Shown in pieces: positions 1 through 9,409 of a stretch of DNA of 49,104 nucleotides (its first letter is position 1; each line of letters begins with the position of its first letter). The notes beneath the pieces are model-generated. The model was not told where the DNA came from. It saw nothing but the letters and a program-made list of their open reading frames with translations, and did not search any database. The position numbers and the translations under genes are program-made. The stretch lies in the NCBI GenBank assembly GCA_964437215.1, contig CAYTFZ010000009.1, forward strand, positions 1-49,104, written 5' to 3'. The DNA comes from JAAYAN01 sp964437215 (GTDB lineage: Bacteria; Bacteroidota; Ignavibacteria; Ignavibacteriales; Melioribacteraceae).

Positions 1-42
1 GTTAATTCCGTTTCCCGAATGAAACATATTATCTCAAGATGT

Positions 43-1875
43 TTATATATCGAAACTTACGCCAGCCATAAAATTAAACTTAGGCAATCTGTATCCTGCA
101 TCTATTTCATATTTCCAGTTAAGGATGTTGTTAAGTTTCAGATAAATATTTACTGGTCCGGCAACCTGGGCATTAAGAAGAACATCTACAACAGTATAAC
201 GTGTTTTCTTTTTAGAAGCGAGATCGGTAGTCAGTCCGTTTACGTGTTTTAAGTTTACATTTCCCCGTAATATTGAATAAGCGTAACCAGCAGATATATT
301 GAGCTGATGCTTTGGTGCATATTTAGCATCATATTTTTTATCGGTAAATGCATAATTTACATTAAAATTCAAATCCTCTGCCGGATAAAAATCCAAAGAA
401 GCTTCTACTCCTTTGTTGTTCAATCTGCCGGAATTTATTTTCTGCATCTTAGCTAAAGCAGGATTTCTTACTGATTGAATCATATCGTAACCGTTAACCG
501 TAAAAAATGTAAGGCTGCCAAAAAGCATATTTCCTAAAAGTTTTGCGTCTGCACCTATTTCAAAATTTACAACATTTTCGGGATTCAGCTTTTCGTTGGC
601 AACAGGGAAGAAATATAAATCTATAATAGTAGGGCTGCGGAATCCTTTTGATATACGTGTTTTAACAGTATAATCGGGGCTGAATCTGTAAGATATTCCA
701 GCCTGAGGAGTAAAAAAACCGCCGAATATCGAACTGTAAGTATACCTTATACCGGCATCTGTATTAAGATTTTTAACCGGAGTTATATTAGCCGATGCAT
801 AAAATTCTGTTTCGTTGCTATGAAATTTTTTATAATTATTCTTCCCCATCATAAAATATTCGGCATCTCCGCCATAATATTTATAATCCGTTCCAAATGT
901 AAAAATGCTTTCACCTGCACGGTAATTCTGGTAAAATGTTATTCCTGTGTTCACATCATCCGAATTCCAGCCGTCGTAAAATTTATGATCGCCGAAATTA
1001 TAAAAAGCGCGCAAACTTCCGTAAACGTCACCGAAATTATTATTAAGCGAAAGAGCATATCTTCCGCGGAGATATTTGTATTCGGCATTGTTAAGCGGTT
1101 TTTCAATCGTCCCGGGATCGTAAAATTTGTTTGATGAAAGTGAAGCCTGCAAATCGATATTAAATTCCGGATTAAACTCGTAACCGGCAGATAAAAATCC
1201 GCCTGTAGAATTAAACCTGTCGTCAGCATCGCTTCTATGACCGTCTGTCGAACTGTAGTTCATCGAAGCATTGATGTTTAATTTTCCGAAATAGATTTTC
1301 GACATTCCGTTAAAAACTCTGGTATTATAAGAACCTTGTTCTGTGCCGATTCTTACTTTGTTTTTTCTTTCCTTGCTGCCGGAAGTAATAAAATTAATTG
1401 CTCCGCCCATAGCATTCGATCCGTAAAGCACAGATGCCGGACCTCTTATTACTTCAACTCTTTCTATATCAGAAGAAAAATAAGAATCAGCTATCGGATG
1501 CCCGAAAAGTCCCATAAACTGCGGCTGTCCGTCAATAAGCACTAAAACATTCGTGTTAGGATCGCCGCTGATTCCACGCATACTTATTTTTCCTGCAGCA
1601 GGATTGCTTACTCCATAGCCGGCAACACCTTTTTCGCTTAAAAATAATCCGGGAACATTTTGCGATAACACAGGAAGAACGTTTGTTTCTCTGCTATCAG
1701 AAATCTGTTCATTTGTTACAACAGTAAGACTATATGGAATTTTACTTTTTTCAATTTCGTAACGTGCGCCTGTTACAACAAGCGGGTCGAAAACATATAC
1801 TTTTGCAGAATCGAAATCACCTGCCAAACAATAATTGACTGATAAAACAAAAATTAAAAAGACTAATTTCTTCAC
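43..1875 (-). CDS. TonB-dependent outer-membrane receptor (BtuB/CirA-like size)
   Basis: Predicted 22-strand outer-membrane barrel that imports a scarce ligand using TonB energy. The 610 residues are close to the size of BtuB. Residues 1-18 form a cleavable signal peptide (MKKLVFLIFVLSVNYCLA, then GD). A TonB-box-like stretch VYVFDPLVVTG lies near residues 26-36. A plug domain follows (about 37-160, with RGISGDPNTNVLVLIDG and the IERVEVIRGPASVLYGSNAMGG region), then the beta barrel to the C-terminus. The last residues (SFDI) alternate like a final beta strand but end in Ile rather than the usual Phe/Trp. No substrate gene lies beside it, and I see no cobalamin riboswitch in the short upstream gap, so the ligand is unknown. 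The family call is secure; the substrate cannot be named. Confidence 0.93.
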   Translation of the reverse strand: MKKLVFLIFVLSVNYCLAGDFDSAKVYVFDPLVVTGARYEIEKSKIPYSLTVVTNEQISDSRETNVLPVLSQNVPGLFLSEKGVAGYGVSNPAAGKISMRGISGDPNTNVLVLIDGQPQFMGLFGHPIADSYFSSDIERVEVIRGPASVLYGSNAMGGAINFITSGSKERKNKVRIGTEQGSYNTRVFNGMSKIYFGKLNINASMNYSSTDGHRSDADDRFNSTGGFLSAGYEFNPEFNIDLQASLSSNKFYDPGTIEKPLNNAEYKYLRGRYALSLNNNFGDVYGSLRAFYNFGDHKFYDGWNSDDVNTGITFYQNYRAGESIFTFGTDYKYYGGDAEYFMMGKNNYKKFHSNETEFYASANITPVKNLNTDAGIRYTYSSIFGGFFTPQAGISYRFSPDYTVKTRISKGFRSPTIIDLYFFPVANEKLNPENVVNFEIGADAKLLGNMLFGSLTFFTVNGYDMIQSVRNPALAKMQKINSGRLNNKGVEASLDFYPAEDLNFNVNYAFTDKKYDAKYAPKHQLNISAGYAYSILRGNVNLKHVNGLTTDLASKKKTRYTVVDVLLNAQVAGPVNIYLKLNNILNWKYEIDAGYRLPKFNFMAGVSFDI

Positions 1876-1927
1876 CTATACTCCATACTTTTAATTAACT
1901 AAATAAAAAAAACAAAAATTGCGAATT

Positions 1928-1935
1928 CAAATATA
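1928..1935 (-). promoter_or_regulatory. Candidate -7 element (TATATTTG) for the TonB receptor gene
   Basis: The minus strand reads TATATTTG here, an exact match to the Bacteroidota -7 consensus TAnnTTTG, about 50 nt upstream of the receptor start. I see no convincing TTG -33 element at the expected distance. An octamer of this kind can occur by chance in A+T-rich DNA, so this is a weak call. Confidence 0.3.
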
Positions 1936-2026
1936 CTAAACTCCGCTTTATAAAATCAGTAAAACCTTATATAAGTGGGTCTTATTCTTTATATTTAGGC
2001 AGTTAAAACTTGTTTTTAGGATAATT

Positions 2027-2419
2027 ATGATTTTTGAACATTTTGCTTTGAACATCGAAAAGCCTTCCGAAATGGCTGACTGGTACGTAGAAAACTGCGG
2101 AATGAAAATTGTTTTTTCTTCCGATAAAGATGTTGTTGTAAGATTTCTGGCTGATAAAACCGGCAGAGTTGTTGCCGAAATTTATAAAAACGTTTCACAG
2201 CCTGTTACCGATTTTTTAGCAAAACATCCGCTGGAATTTCATTTTGCTTTTATGGTAAAAAATGCCGAGAATGAGAAAAACCGGCTGATGCAAGCAGGAG
2301 CAACTCTTTTCGAAGAGATTTTCCCGGCGGACGGTTCGCATCTTGTTATGCTTCGCGATCCTTTCGGAATGCCGCTTCAGCTTTGCCAGCGTGCCAATCC
2401 GATGATGAAAATCGATTAA
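2027..2419 (+). CDS. VOC-superfamily (glyoxalase/bleomycin-resistance fold) protein
   Basis: A 130-residue single-domain vicinal-oxygen-chelate protein. VOC members use paired beta-alpha-beta-beta-beta units to hold a metal that activates small substrates. The likely metal ligands are His5 (MIFEHFAL), Glu51 (VVAEIY) and His72 (LEFHFAF). The fourth position, normally Glu in the last strand, appears to be Gln118 in DPFGMPLQLCQR. The typical DPFG turn before the last strand is present. Gln in place of Glu occurs in several VOC enzymes but weakens any claim of glyoxalase I activity. It is divergent from the TonB receptor gene and followed by a 110-bp gap before glnE. The fold is clear and the reaction unknown. 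Confidence 0.85.
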   Translation: MIFEHFALNIEKPSEMADWYVENCGMKIVFSSDKDVVVRFLADKTGRVVAEIYKNVSQPVTDFLAKHPLEFHFAFMVKNAENEKNRLMQAGATLFEEIFPADGSHLVMLRDPFGMPLQLCQRANPMMKID

Positions 2420-2492
2420 CTGAAAAAAAGTCACACAAACAGATTCGTTATTTCTTGGACAAATTACAAAAAAGAATTGTGTAATTATTTCA

Positions 2493-2500
2493 TAGATTTG
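2493..2500 (+). promoter_or_regulatory. Candidate -7 element (TAGATTTG) for the glnE operon
   Basis: Exact TAnnTTTG match 29 nt upstream of the glnE start, in the correct orientation. This would give a leader of roughly 20 nt containing the AGGA ribosome site. There is no clear -33 TTG at about 20 nt spacing, so the call rests on the -7 element alone. Confidence 0.3.
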
Positions 2501-2529
2501 CATATCAAATTTTAAATTTTCAGGAAGTT

Positions 2530-5334
2530 TTGAATCCGGACAAAATATATAAGTTTTCGCGGGATTTTACCGAAACCATTAAAAAAGCAGCCGGTTCTTT
2601 CATTGAAGAAAATGAAATCAACAAGCTTTTTTCTTTGATGGAAGCTGAAACAGCTGATTACTATTTTACGCGGGAATCTGAGACTAATCTCATCAGAATT
2701 TTAAATTCGGCTTACGATAAAGTTTCTCTTTTTACCGATCTGCTGAGGTATGAACTTCTTCGCGAAATTATAATTGCTGTTTCTGCAAACAGTAATTATC
2801 TAACCGATATTCTTGTCCGCAACCCCGAATACCTTTATTCTCTTTTTAATACCGATTATCTTAACTCAGATTTAACCGATGAATCCTGCAGAAATGAAAT
2901 TTCGCTGCAGCTGCAAAAGTTTAAAACTCTAAACTCGAAGTTGAATTATTTAAGAAATTTCAAACGGCGCGAAACTCTTAAAATCGGGGTAAAAGATATT
3001 ATATTCAGCACAGAACTTTTAAAAACCACTGAACAGCTCTCAATTTTGGCAAGAGCTGTCAATTCCGAACTTTTTTATCTTTGCTACAATGATACTATAA
3101 ATAAGTATAATATTACAGAAAAGAGCGACAGATTTTGCATGGTTTCTTTAGGCAAGCTCGGAGGAAACGAGATTAATTACAGTTCCGATATTGACTTAAT
3201 GCTTTTTTACGATAACAATGAGATAAAAGAAAATCCTGGACTTACTTTTTTTGAGGTGCTCTCCGAAGCTGTTTTGCTATTTATTAAACATTCATCCGAA
3301 ATTACAGAAAAAGGTTATATTTTCAGGGTCGATTTCCGGCTCCGCCCGGACGGTAAGAATTCCCCTTTATGCCGTACGATAAACGATTATATGCGTTATT
3401 ACGAGGCTAAAGGAGAAGATTGGGAGCGGCAGATGCTTATTAAAATGGATTTCCTTTGCGGAAACGTGCATCTGTATAATCAATTTAAAAATTTTATAAG
3501 CGCATTTATTTATCCCACCACTTTTACGGTTTCACCGCTGCTGCAAATTGCCAAAATGAAAGCGAACATCGAATTACGCTCCGGAGGGAAAGATGATGTA
3601 AAACATTTTCCCGGCGGAATAAGGGATATCGAATTCAGCATACAGGCATTACAGCTGCTTAACGGCGGAAGATTAAAAGATATTCGTTCCGGAAATACTC
3701 TTATTGCAATATCCCTTTTAGAACAGAGAAATATTCTAAAAGAAAAAGAAGCTGAAATGCTTAAGGAAGCATATATATTCTTCCGGAAAACAGAGCATTT
3801 TTTGCAGCTGATGAATGACCTGCAAACTCACGAGATACCCAAATCACTGGAATTTGTTGAAAAAATTGCAGCTTATCTTAAATTAAAAAATGCTTCCGAA
3901 TTTAAACATATGATGGCAACTTACAGAAAAAATGTAAGAAGCTTTTTCGAAAGTCTTACAATTCAAAACCAAAAAGAAATTGACGAAATGAGCATCTTGA
4001 ATAATCTTAGCTTTATCGACAAAAACCGCGCTGAAAAAAATATAAAATTCCTTAAACAAGGCACCGGACTTTTAGGACAAAAAGAATTCGATTCGCGGAC
4101 AATTAATCTTTTTGATAAAATTGAACCCGCTCTTTTAAAATATTTATCGCAGGCTACTGATCCGGACAGAGTATTAGAAAATTTTGTAAAAATAATCCGT
4201 TCGGTAAAATTCCCTTCTATCTGGTACACAGAGTTTGCAAACGAAAAGTTTTTTATCTCGTTTCTTACCATTTGCGAATTTTCGCAGAAAGCTGTTGATA
4301 TGATGAGCATCAACAAAGAACTTGGCGAATTCTATCTTACCCGCTCCTGCTTTACATCCGATTTCAGTTCGCTTTTACCAGGAATTTCCAATGACCATAT
4401 CATTTTTTCTTTATGCATTCAGTTCGCGTTGAAGCTGATTAATCATCAAATTGTATCGCGCACATTAAGCGAATTAATTCACTACAGGATTCAGCAGGCA
4501 GTTGATAATAAATATACTAAACACAATTATTTTATTGCCGGACAAGGAAGTTTCGGAATTTCGGAAATGAATTTTGCATCGGATGTTGACCTCACTATTA
4601 TTGCCCTGCGGAAAGAAAACGACCCTGTAATTGAAAATGATTTTGAAAATTTCATGGTAGAATCGCGCAGCTTCCTTTCGCCGTTTTCAGTTGATTTCAG
4701 GTTACGTCCCGAAGGGCAAAAAGGTCCTTTGGTTTGGGATATACGGAAATACGAAACATATCTGAAAAACCGAGCCCGTATCTGGGAATTTCAGGCGCTT
4801 TCCAAAGTATGTTTTTGTACTGGCAATCCTTCGCTTTACGAGGATTTTTTAACAATTATCAAAAAGCAGCTGTCATCCTTCAAACCGGCAGAATTGAAGA
4901 AAAACATAAAAGAAATGTACTTATCGATTTTACGAAGCAATTTATCGCCTTTAGGCACAAGTTTTAACACAAAAAAAAGCAAAGGCAGCATAATAGATAT
5001 TGAATTTGTTTTGCAGTATCTGCAAATGCTCGATCCGGCAAATTACGTGGCAATGAACTGCCGCAATAATCTTCAAAAAATTAAATTTATTACAGGGTTT
5101 AAATCGGAATACGATTTTATTTCACCTCTTTCAGATAATTTTACAGAATTAAAAACTATTGAATTAGCCGTTCAGACTTTGTTTAATCAAAACAATACCA
5201 TTATCCCTTCCGATAAAAATAAAAAACGGCTGCTATCTTCCTTTTTAGGATACAAAGATGATGAGCTTGATACTAAATTAAAAAAGATAATTGCTGAAAA
5301 CTCGAAAATATTCGACAGGGTTTTTTCAAATTGA
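2530..5334 (+). CDS. glnE: Bifunctional glutamine synthetase adenylyltransferase/adenylyl-removing enzyme
   Basis: Adds AMP to, and removes it from, glutamine synthetase, tuning nitrogen assimilation. The 934 residues compare with 946 in E. coli GlnE. Both nucleotidyltransferase domains look intact. The first has GKLGGNEINYSSDIDL (about 208-223) and DFRLRPDG (about 269-276). The second has GQGSFGISEMNFASDVDL (about 670-687) and DFRLRPEG (about 721). Helical bundles follow each. The start is TTG with AGGA four bases upstream; no ATG fits the N-terminus better. It is followed with a 4-bp overlap by the DUF2723 gene, suggesting co-translation. The window holds no glnA, glnB or glnD, so its regulatory partners are not visible. 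Symbol and family are sure; the direction of control in this organism is inferred. Confidence 0.9.
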   Translation: MNPDKIYKFSRDFTETIKKAAGSFIEENEINKLFSLMEAETADYYFTRESETNLIRILNSAYDKVSLFTDLLRYELLREIIIAVSANSNYLTDILVRNPEYLYSLFNTDYLNSDLTDESCRNEISLQLQKFKTLNSKLNYLRNFKRRETLKIGVKDIIFSTELLKTTEQLSILARAVNSELFYLCYNDTINKYNITEKSDRFCMVSLGKLGGNEINYSSDIDLMLFYDNNEIKENPGLTFFEVLSEAVLLFIKHSSEITEKGYIFRVDFRLRPDGKNSPLCRTINDYMRYYEAKGEDWERQMLIKMDFLCGNVHLYNQFKNFISAFIYPTTFTVSPLLQIAKMKANIELRSGGKDDVKHFPGGIRDIEFSIQALQLLNGGRLKDIRSGNTLIAISLLEQRNILKEKEAEMLKEAYIFFRKTEHFLQLMNDLQTHEIPKSLEFVEKIAAYLKLKNASEFKHMMATYRKNVRSFFESLTIQNQKEIDEMSILNNLSFIDKNRAEKNIKFLKQGTGLLGQKEFDSRTINLFDKIEPALLKYLSQATDPDRVLENFVKIIRSVKFPSIWYTEFANEKFFISFLTICEFSQKAVDMMSINKELGEFYLTRSCFTSDFSSLLPGISNDHIIFSLCIQFALKLINHQIVSRTLSELIHYRIQQAVDNKYTKHNYFIAGQGSFGISEMNFASDVDLTIIALRKENDPVIENDFENFMVESRSFLSPFSVDFRLRPEGQKGPLVWDIRKYETYLKNRARIWEFQALSKVCFCTGNPSLYEDFLTIIKKQLSSFKPAELKKNIKEMYLSILRSNLSPLGTSFNTKKSKGSIIDIEFVLQYLQMLDPANYVAMNCRNNLQKIKFITGFKSEYDFISPLSDNFTELKTIELAVQTLFNQNNTIIPSDKNKKRLLSSFLGYKDDELDTKLKKIIAENSKIFDRVFSN

Positions 5335-7271
5335 TAAAAAATATTATTTCTAAATATTATGCTTCAATTTCAGGACTGATTGTTTTTTCGGTTTACCTTT
5401 TCACTTTAGCTCCTACAGTTGTTAAAATTGATTCAGGCGAACTTGCGGCGGTTCAATATACTTTGGGAGTTGCTCATCCTACCGGTTATCCCGTTTTTAC
5501 AATCATAGGATATCTTTTTCAGCAAATACCTTTGCCATTAACTCCAATTTATAAATCGAATATATTAAGTGCAGTTTTTTGCAGCATAGCGACAATATTT
5601 TTCATCAAAGCTGCATTCAATTTTTTATTCCTTTCATTTTCCGGATTTTATGAACCTGTAAAAACAAAAAATAAAAAGGATAAAAAGAATTCTGTTCCCG
5701 AAAAACCTTTGCTGAATGAAACACATCTCAAATTTTCGGCTGTCCTTTCTGGATTTATACTTTCATTCAGTAAAATTTATTGGATCCAAAGCACTTCAGT
5801 TGAAGTTTATTCTCTGCAATTACTTTTTTTCAGTTTAATTTTATTTGCGCTTTCCAGAATTTCTGAAAACATTTCAAACAGAGAATATTCTTTTAATAAC
5901 TGGATATTTTTAAGTATTTCATTTGCTTTCGGTTTCCTGAATCATATGACAACTTTGCTGTTTATTCCTGCAGCAATTTATTTATTTTTCCGCCAGTACA
6001 AAATTAAATCTGTAAGTTTTATTGATATTATTAAGTTTTCAGTTGTATTTACTATAATTTTAGCCGCCGGATATTCTTTCATAATTATCCGTGCCCAGCA
6101 CAATCCTGATATGAACTGGGGAAATGCCGAAAATCTCGTGCGATTATTCCGCCATATCAGCGGAAAACAATACAGCGTTTGGATGTTTACCGGTATTGAT
6201 GCTGCAAAAAAACACCTGCTCTTTTTCTTTGAAAATTTTATAAGTGAATTCAGAACTGCAGCAATTGCAGTAATTATTACCGGACTAATAATTTCGCTGC
6301 AGAAATTTGCCGTAGTTGAAAAAATGCTTCTCATTACATTTGTATTTTCGGTTTTATTTACTGTAAATTACGACATTGTTGATATCGAGACTTATTTTCT
6401 ATCGGCATTAATTATTTCAACAATCTGGTTTTCATTCGGCGTTTTCTGGCTTTTAGAACGTTTTTCCGCGAGGAAAATAAATACCGCGATTGCATTTTCG
6501 GTTTTATTGCTTCCGTTGTTATTTGAAGTATATTTTAATTATTCCGAAGCAGACCAGTCCGATAATTATTTCTACGAAGATTATACAAAATCGCTGATTG
6601 GCAGCGTCGAAAATAATTCAATAATCCTTTCGTATCAATGGGATTATTTTATTTCAGCTTCACTATATTTCCAGAAAGCTGAAAGTTTCAGACCGGATGC
6701 AGCTGTTATCGATAAAGAATTATTACGCAGAAGCTGGTATTTTAAACAGATAGAAAAAAGCTATCCCGGAGTTTTAAACGGCTTGAATTCCGAAATTCAA
6801 TCATTCCTGAAAGAACTTAAAGTATTCGAAGCGGGAGGAAATTTTAATCCTCAGATTCTTGAATTTTATTTCCGGAAAATAATTACAGGACTAATAAAAA
6901 ATAACATTGGCAAACGTAATGTGTATATCGGTCCCGAATTTTTACAGAAAGAATTAAGAACGGGTGAACTTCAATTGCCCGAAGGCTACTCTCTTATTCC
7001 TCATTTATTCCTTTATAAAGTAGTTAAAAAAGATGAATATTCTGCTGCTCCGTTTCCTGATTTCAAGCTTCGAAAAACGGGCAGAGATGACAACTACGAA
7101 AAAAATGCCAGCGCTTTTATTTTCGATGTCCTTATCAATCGTGCACTTTACGAAAATCAAAATGGATTTAACGGTTCTGCTCAAAAATATCTTAGTTTTG
7201 CAAAAAACAATTTCCCGGAATTCCCCATTAATCCGGCAATTACAAATCTTATAGAAAATGGCAAAAAATAA
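5331..7271 (+). CDS. DUF2723 polytopic membrane protein, GT-C-like glycosyltransferase
   Basis: A 646-residue membrane protein with the hallmark DUF2723 N-terminus: TLAPTV, then DSGE (34-37), then LGVAHPTGYP (45-54). DUF2723 proteins are related to GT-C enzymes such as protein O-mannosyltransferases, which use lipid-linked sugars. The acidic DSGE loop after the first TM helix corresponds to the usual catalytic Asp region. About nine to ten TM segments reach residue ~400, followed by a soluble C-terminal half of about 230 residues. The start is a TTG overlapping the glnE stop (TTGA). The stop overlaps the next gene by 14 bp, so the three genes look co-transcribed. The donor and acceptor are unknown. 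A possible role is glycosylating exported proteins. Confidence 0.85.
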   Translation: MIKNIISKYYASISGLIVFSVYLFTLAPTVVKIDSGELAAVQYTLGVAHPTGYPVFTIIGYLFQQIPLPLTPIYKSNILSAVFCSIATIFFIKAAFNFLFLSFSGFYEPVKTKNKKDKKNSVPEKPLLNETHLKFSAVLSGFILSFSKIYWIQSTSVEVYSLQLLFFSLILFALSRISENISNREYSFNNWIFLSISFAFGFLNHMTTLLFIPAAIYLFFRQYKIKSVSFIDIIKFSVVFTIILAAGYSFIIIRAQHNPDMNWGNAENLVRLFRHISGKQYSVWMFTGIDAAKKHLLFFFENFISEFRTAAIAVIITGLIISLQKFAVVEKMLLITFVFSVLFTVNYDIVDIETYFLSALIISTIWFSFGVFWLLERFSARKINTAIAFSVLLLPLLFEVYFNYSEADQSDNYFYEDYTKSLIGSVENNSIILSYQWDYFISASLYFQKAESFRPDAAVIDKELLRRSWYFKQIEKSYPGVLNGLNSEIQSFLKELKVFEAGGNFNPQILEFYFRKIITGLIKNNIGKRNVYIGPEFLQKELRTGELQLPEGYSLIPHLFLYKVVKKDEYSAAPFPDFKLRKTGRDDNYEKNASAFIFDVLINRALYENQNGFNGSAQKYLSFAKNNFPEFPINPAITNLIENGKK

Positions 7272-8229
7272 ACCTCTTATTATCGGCATACACGGATTAG
7301 GAAACAAGCCTCCCCAAAAACTGCTTAAAAAATGGTGGGAGATGTCCATTTCCGAAGGTTTGTTAAATCATTACGGCATTTTACCTTATTTCGATTTTGA
7401 ATTGGTTTATTGGGCAGATTATATTTATTCCGAACCGATGAACCTAAAAACAAATGATAAAACAAGCCCTTTATATATTAATGAACCTTATCAAAAAGCT
7501 AACGGGCAACAGTATAATAAAAATCTTAAGGAAAGGTTTTTAGGATATTTTAGATCAAAACTCGGCAGGATTATTTTAAGCAACAATTTCTACCAGACTT
7601 TACCGTTAGTTACCGAAACAATTATAAAAAAATATTTCCGGGAAATTGATATTTATTATTCTTCCGAAACAAAATACAAAGTAAAGTTTGCCGCAAAGGA
7701 AGTTATTCGTTCAATACTCGCTGAAAATATGCAAAAATATCGCGATCGAAAAATATTGCTTATCGGTCACTCGATGGGTTCGCTAATTGCTTACGATGTC
7801 CTTTCTGAAATCGATTTTGAAATTGACACTTTCATTTCTGCCGGCTCACCCATCGGAATTCCTTATCTTTTAGAAAAAATTAAGAAAGAAAAAGGAAGTG
7901 ATGCTGCCGATAAATTGCCTGTCCCAAATTCAATAAAAAATCATTGGTACAATTTCACTGATCCGCAGGATAAAATCAGCTGCTATTTTAAACTTGCCGA
8001 TTTTTTTAAGAATAACATATCTGGAGTTATACCCGAAGACAAATTTGTTAGTAATAATTATATATGCGGCGAAGAACATAATCCGCATAAAATATACGGT
8101 TATTTGAGGAGTAAAGAGGTTTCGGAAATAATATATACAATGATTATCGAAAATAAAAGTAAAAGTAGACTCTGGTTTGAAAGCACAGTTTCAAAAATTC
8201 TTTTTAAAAAAGATTTATGGATTAAATAA
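7258..8229 (+). CDS. Alpha/beta-hydrolase (lipase/esterase-like), cytoplasmic
   Basis: A 323-residue serine hydrolase. The N-terminal strand IIGIHGLGNKP (8-18) gives the HG oxyanion motif. The nucleophile elbow is GHSMG (170-174), with Ser172 as the nucleophile. Candidate acid residues lie in FTDPQDK (233-239), and a candidate His lies at 274 or 277 (EEHNPHKIYGYL). No signal peptide or TM helix is visible, so it is probably cytoplasmic. It overlaps the 3' end of the DUF2723 gene by 14 bp, pointing to translational coupling, and converges on the DUF4837 gene. It resembles PGAP1/lipase-like hydrolases with an inserted lid region (about 60-140). The substrate is unknown. Confidence 0.8.
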   Translation: MAKNKPLIIGIHGLGNKPPQKLLKKWWEMSISEGLLNHYGILPYFDFELVYWADYIYSEPMNLKTNDKTSPLYINEPYQKANGQQYNKNLKERFLGYFRSKLGRIILSNNFYQTLPLVTETIIKKYFREIDIYYSSETKYKVKFAAKEVIRSILAENMQKYRDRKILLIGHSMGSLIAYDVLSEIDFEIDTFISAGSPIGIPYLLEKIKKEKGSDAADKLPVPNSIKNHWYNFTDPQDKISCYFKLADFFKNNISGVIPEDKFVSNNYICGEEHNPHKIYGYLRSKEVSEIIYTMIIENKSKSRLWFESTVSKILFKKDLWIK

Positions 8230-8237
8230 AACTTCTG

Positions 8238-9365
8238 TTATTCCTTCATACTTTCAAACAAATCTTTCTTGCGTTCTGCAGGGATTTCGCTTTCTGTTAA
8301 AAACGACTGCAATGTTACATCCATTTGCTGAATAAGCTTTTTCTTTTCGAATTTCGGTGCAAAAATGGAACCGTCAAGCATATATATACGGTGAGTTTTT
8401 TCATCATAAAAAGTATAGTTTATGAAAGGACCGCCCATGCTGTTATCGGACATTTTCCACAAAGCGTTCGTCATTAATGCATATCTGCCCAAAAAATTCA
8501 CTTCGGATACAAACTTATAATCGTCCATATCTACAGACGTAACATAACTTGTATCATCCATAGTTTTGTAATATTTTTTAGTTATTTTATCGCGGATTGC
8601 AAAAACAGAATCAGCGTTAAGAAGATTTGGGGATGCATTTTCAATCCAGTGAACAAAAAGCCAGCGTTCCATATCGGTTCCTGGTGAACGCCTCAGCCAT
8701 ACGAAATTATCTTCGGGCACTTCTTTGGCAAGAAGGTAATCAGCTTGAACATAAATCATCCATCCGTAATTTTTAAGAAGTTTACCTTCAATGTCCTTTT
8801 TCTCGTATTGGTCATTGTAAAGAGATTCAGCTATTCTTTTGTTTGAAAGATTTTGTACATAGTACAAAAGATTATCCTGTTCTTTAAGAATATTTCTATT
8901 AAGGCTCTCAATATCCGGCGATGCCATAATCATAACAATCTGGTTGCGTGCCCATAAATCATATTTGTTAAAAACAAATTCCTCGCCTGCATTTACTTTT
9001 TCTGCTACCTTCGGATCCAATATCGTTTTTACGTATTTAGCTATTTCTGTTTCGGAATTCAAAGGCGAAATTATTACTAAATTTTTCCTTTGTTTATACA
9101 AGCTTAACTTTTCGTAATTAATCCTTTTTAGATTATAAAGCTGTTCATTCTGAGGGGTTTTAATTATTTTGCAGAAAACAGCAGATAACGATTCCTGCAA
9201 TTGTAAATAATCCGATGAATCGGCAACAACAATTATTTCATCCTCTGCACCAATTGCAGGCAGTTTAACATCGCTGCAGCCGGTAATAAGTAATATTGAT
9301 GAAATTGTTAATAAAAAAAATAATTTTAATAATCCGGTAGTTCTGATTTTTATCATTTTGTCCAT
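8238..9365 (-). CDS. DUF4837 family lipoprotein
   Basis: A predicted lipoprotein of 375 residues. The chosen start gives MDKMIKIRTTG, a hydrophobic segment and the lipobox LITGC with Cys30 for lipid attachment. The frame remains open up to 9467, but that start would put 34 odd residues before the signal peptide and overlap the upstream gene, so I reject it; ATG at 9356 is also possible. The mature part resembles DUF4837, a family of unknown function in Bacteroidota and relatives. Visible features are WLRRSPGTDMERWLFVHW (about residues 222-239 from this start) and, near the C-terminus, GGPFINYTFYD. It is the last gene of the minus-strand greA-to-DUF4837 run. The exact task is unknown; probably periplasmic or outer-membrane facing. 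Confidence 0.75.
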   Translation of the reverse strand: MDKMIKIRTTGLLKLFFLLTISSILLITGCSDVKLPAIGAEDEIIVVADSSDYLQLQESLSAVFCKIIKTPQNEQLYNLKRINYEKLSLYKQRKNLVIISPLNSETEIAKYVKTILDPKVAEKVNAGEEFVFNKYDLWARNQIVMIMASPDIESLNRNILKEQDNLLYYVQNLSNKRIAESLYNDQYEKKDIEGKLLKNYGWMIYVQADYLLAKEVPEDNFVWLRRSPGTDMERWLFVHWIENASPNLLNADSVFAIRDKITKKYYKTMDDTSYVTSVDMDDYKFVSEVNFLGRYALMTNALWKMSDNSMGGPFINYTFYDEKTHRIYMLDGSIFAPKFEKKKLIQQMDVTLQSFLTESEIPAERKKDLFESMKE

Positions 9366-9409
9366 CTTTTTTTTACAGCTTAAACAATTTAACTCATTTT
9401 TAGTTTCTG

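Noticed and set aside
1..42. Short open stretch at the left edge
   Set aside because: Only 42 nt lie outside the TonB receptor gene; no feature can be supported.
1876..2026. Cobalamin or other riboswitch upstream of the TonB receptor
   Set aside because: The gap is only about 150 nt and I see neither the B12-box pattern nor a conserved multi-stem layout.
2464..2487. AATTACA/TGTAATT inverted repeat after the VOC gene as a terminator
   Set aside because: Weak A-T stem with an 11-nt loop and no clear T run; chance symmetry is likely in this A+T-rich gap.
3963..4316. Minus-strand open frame inside glnE
   Set aside because: Lies wholly within the conserved glnE frame, with no start signals and no recognisable domain.
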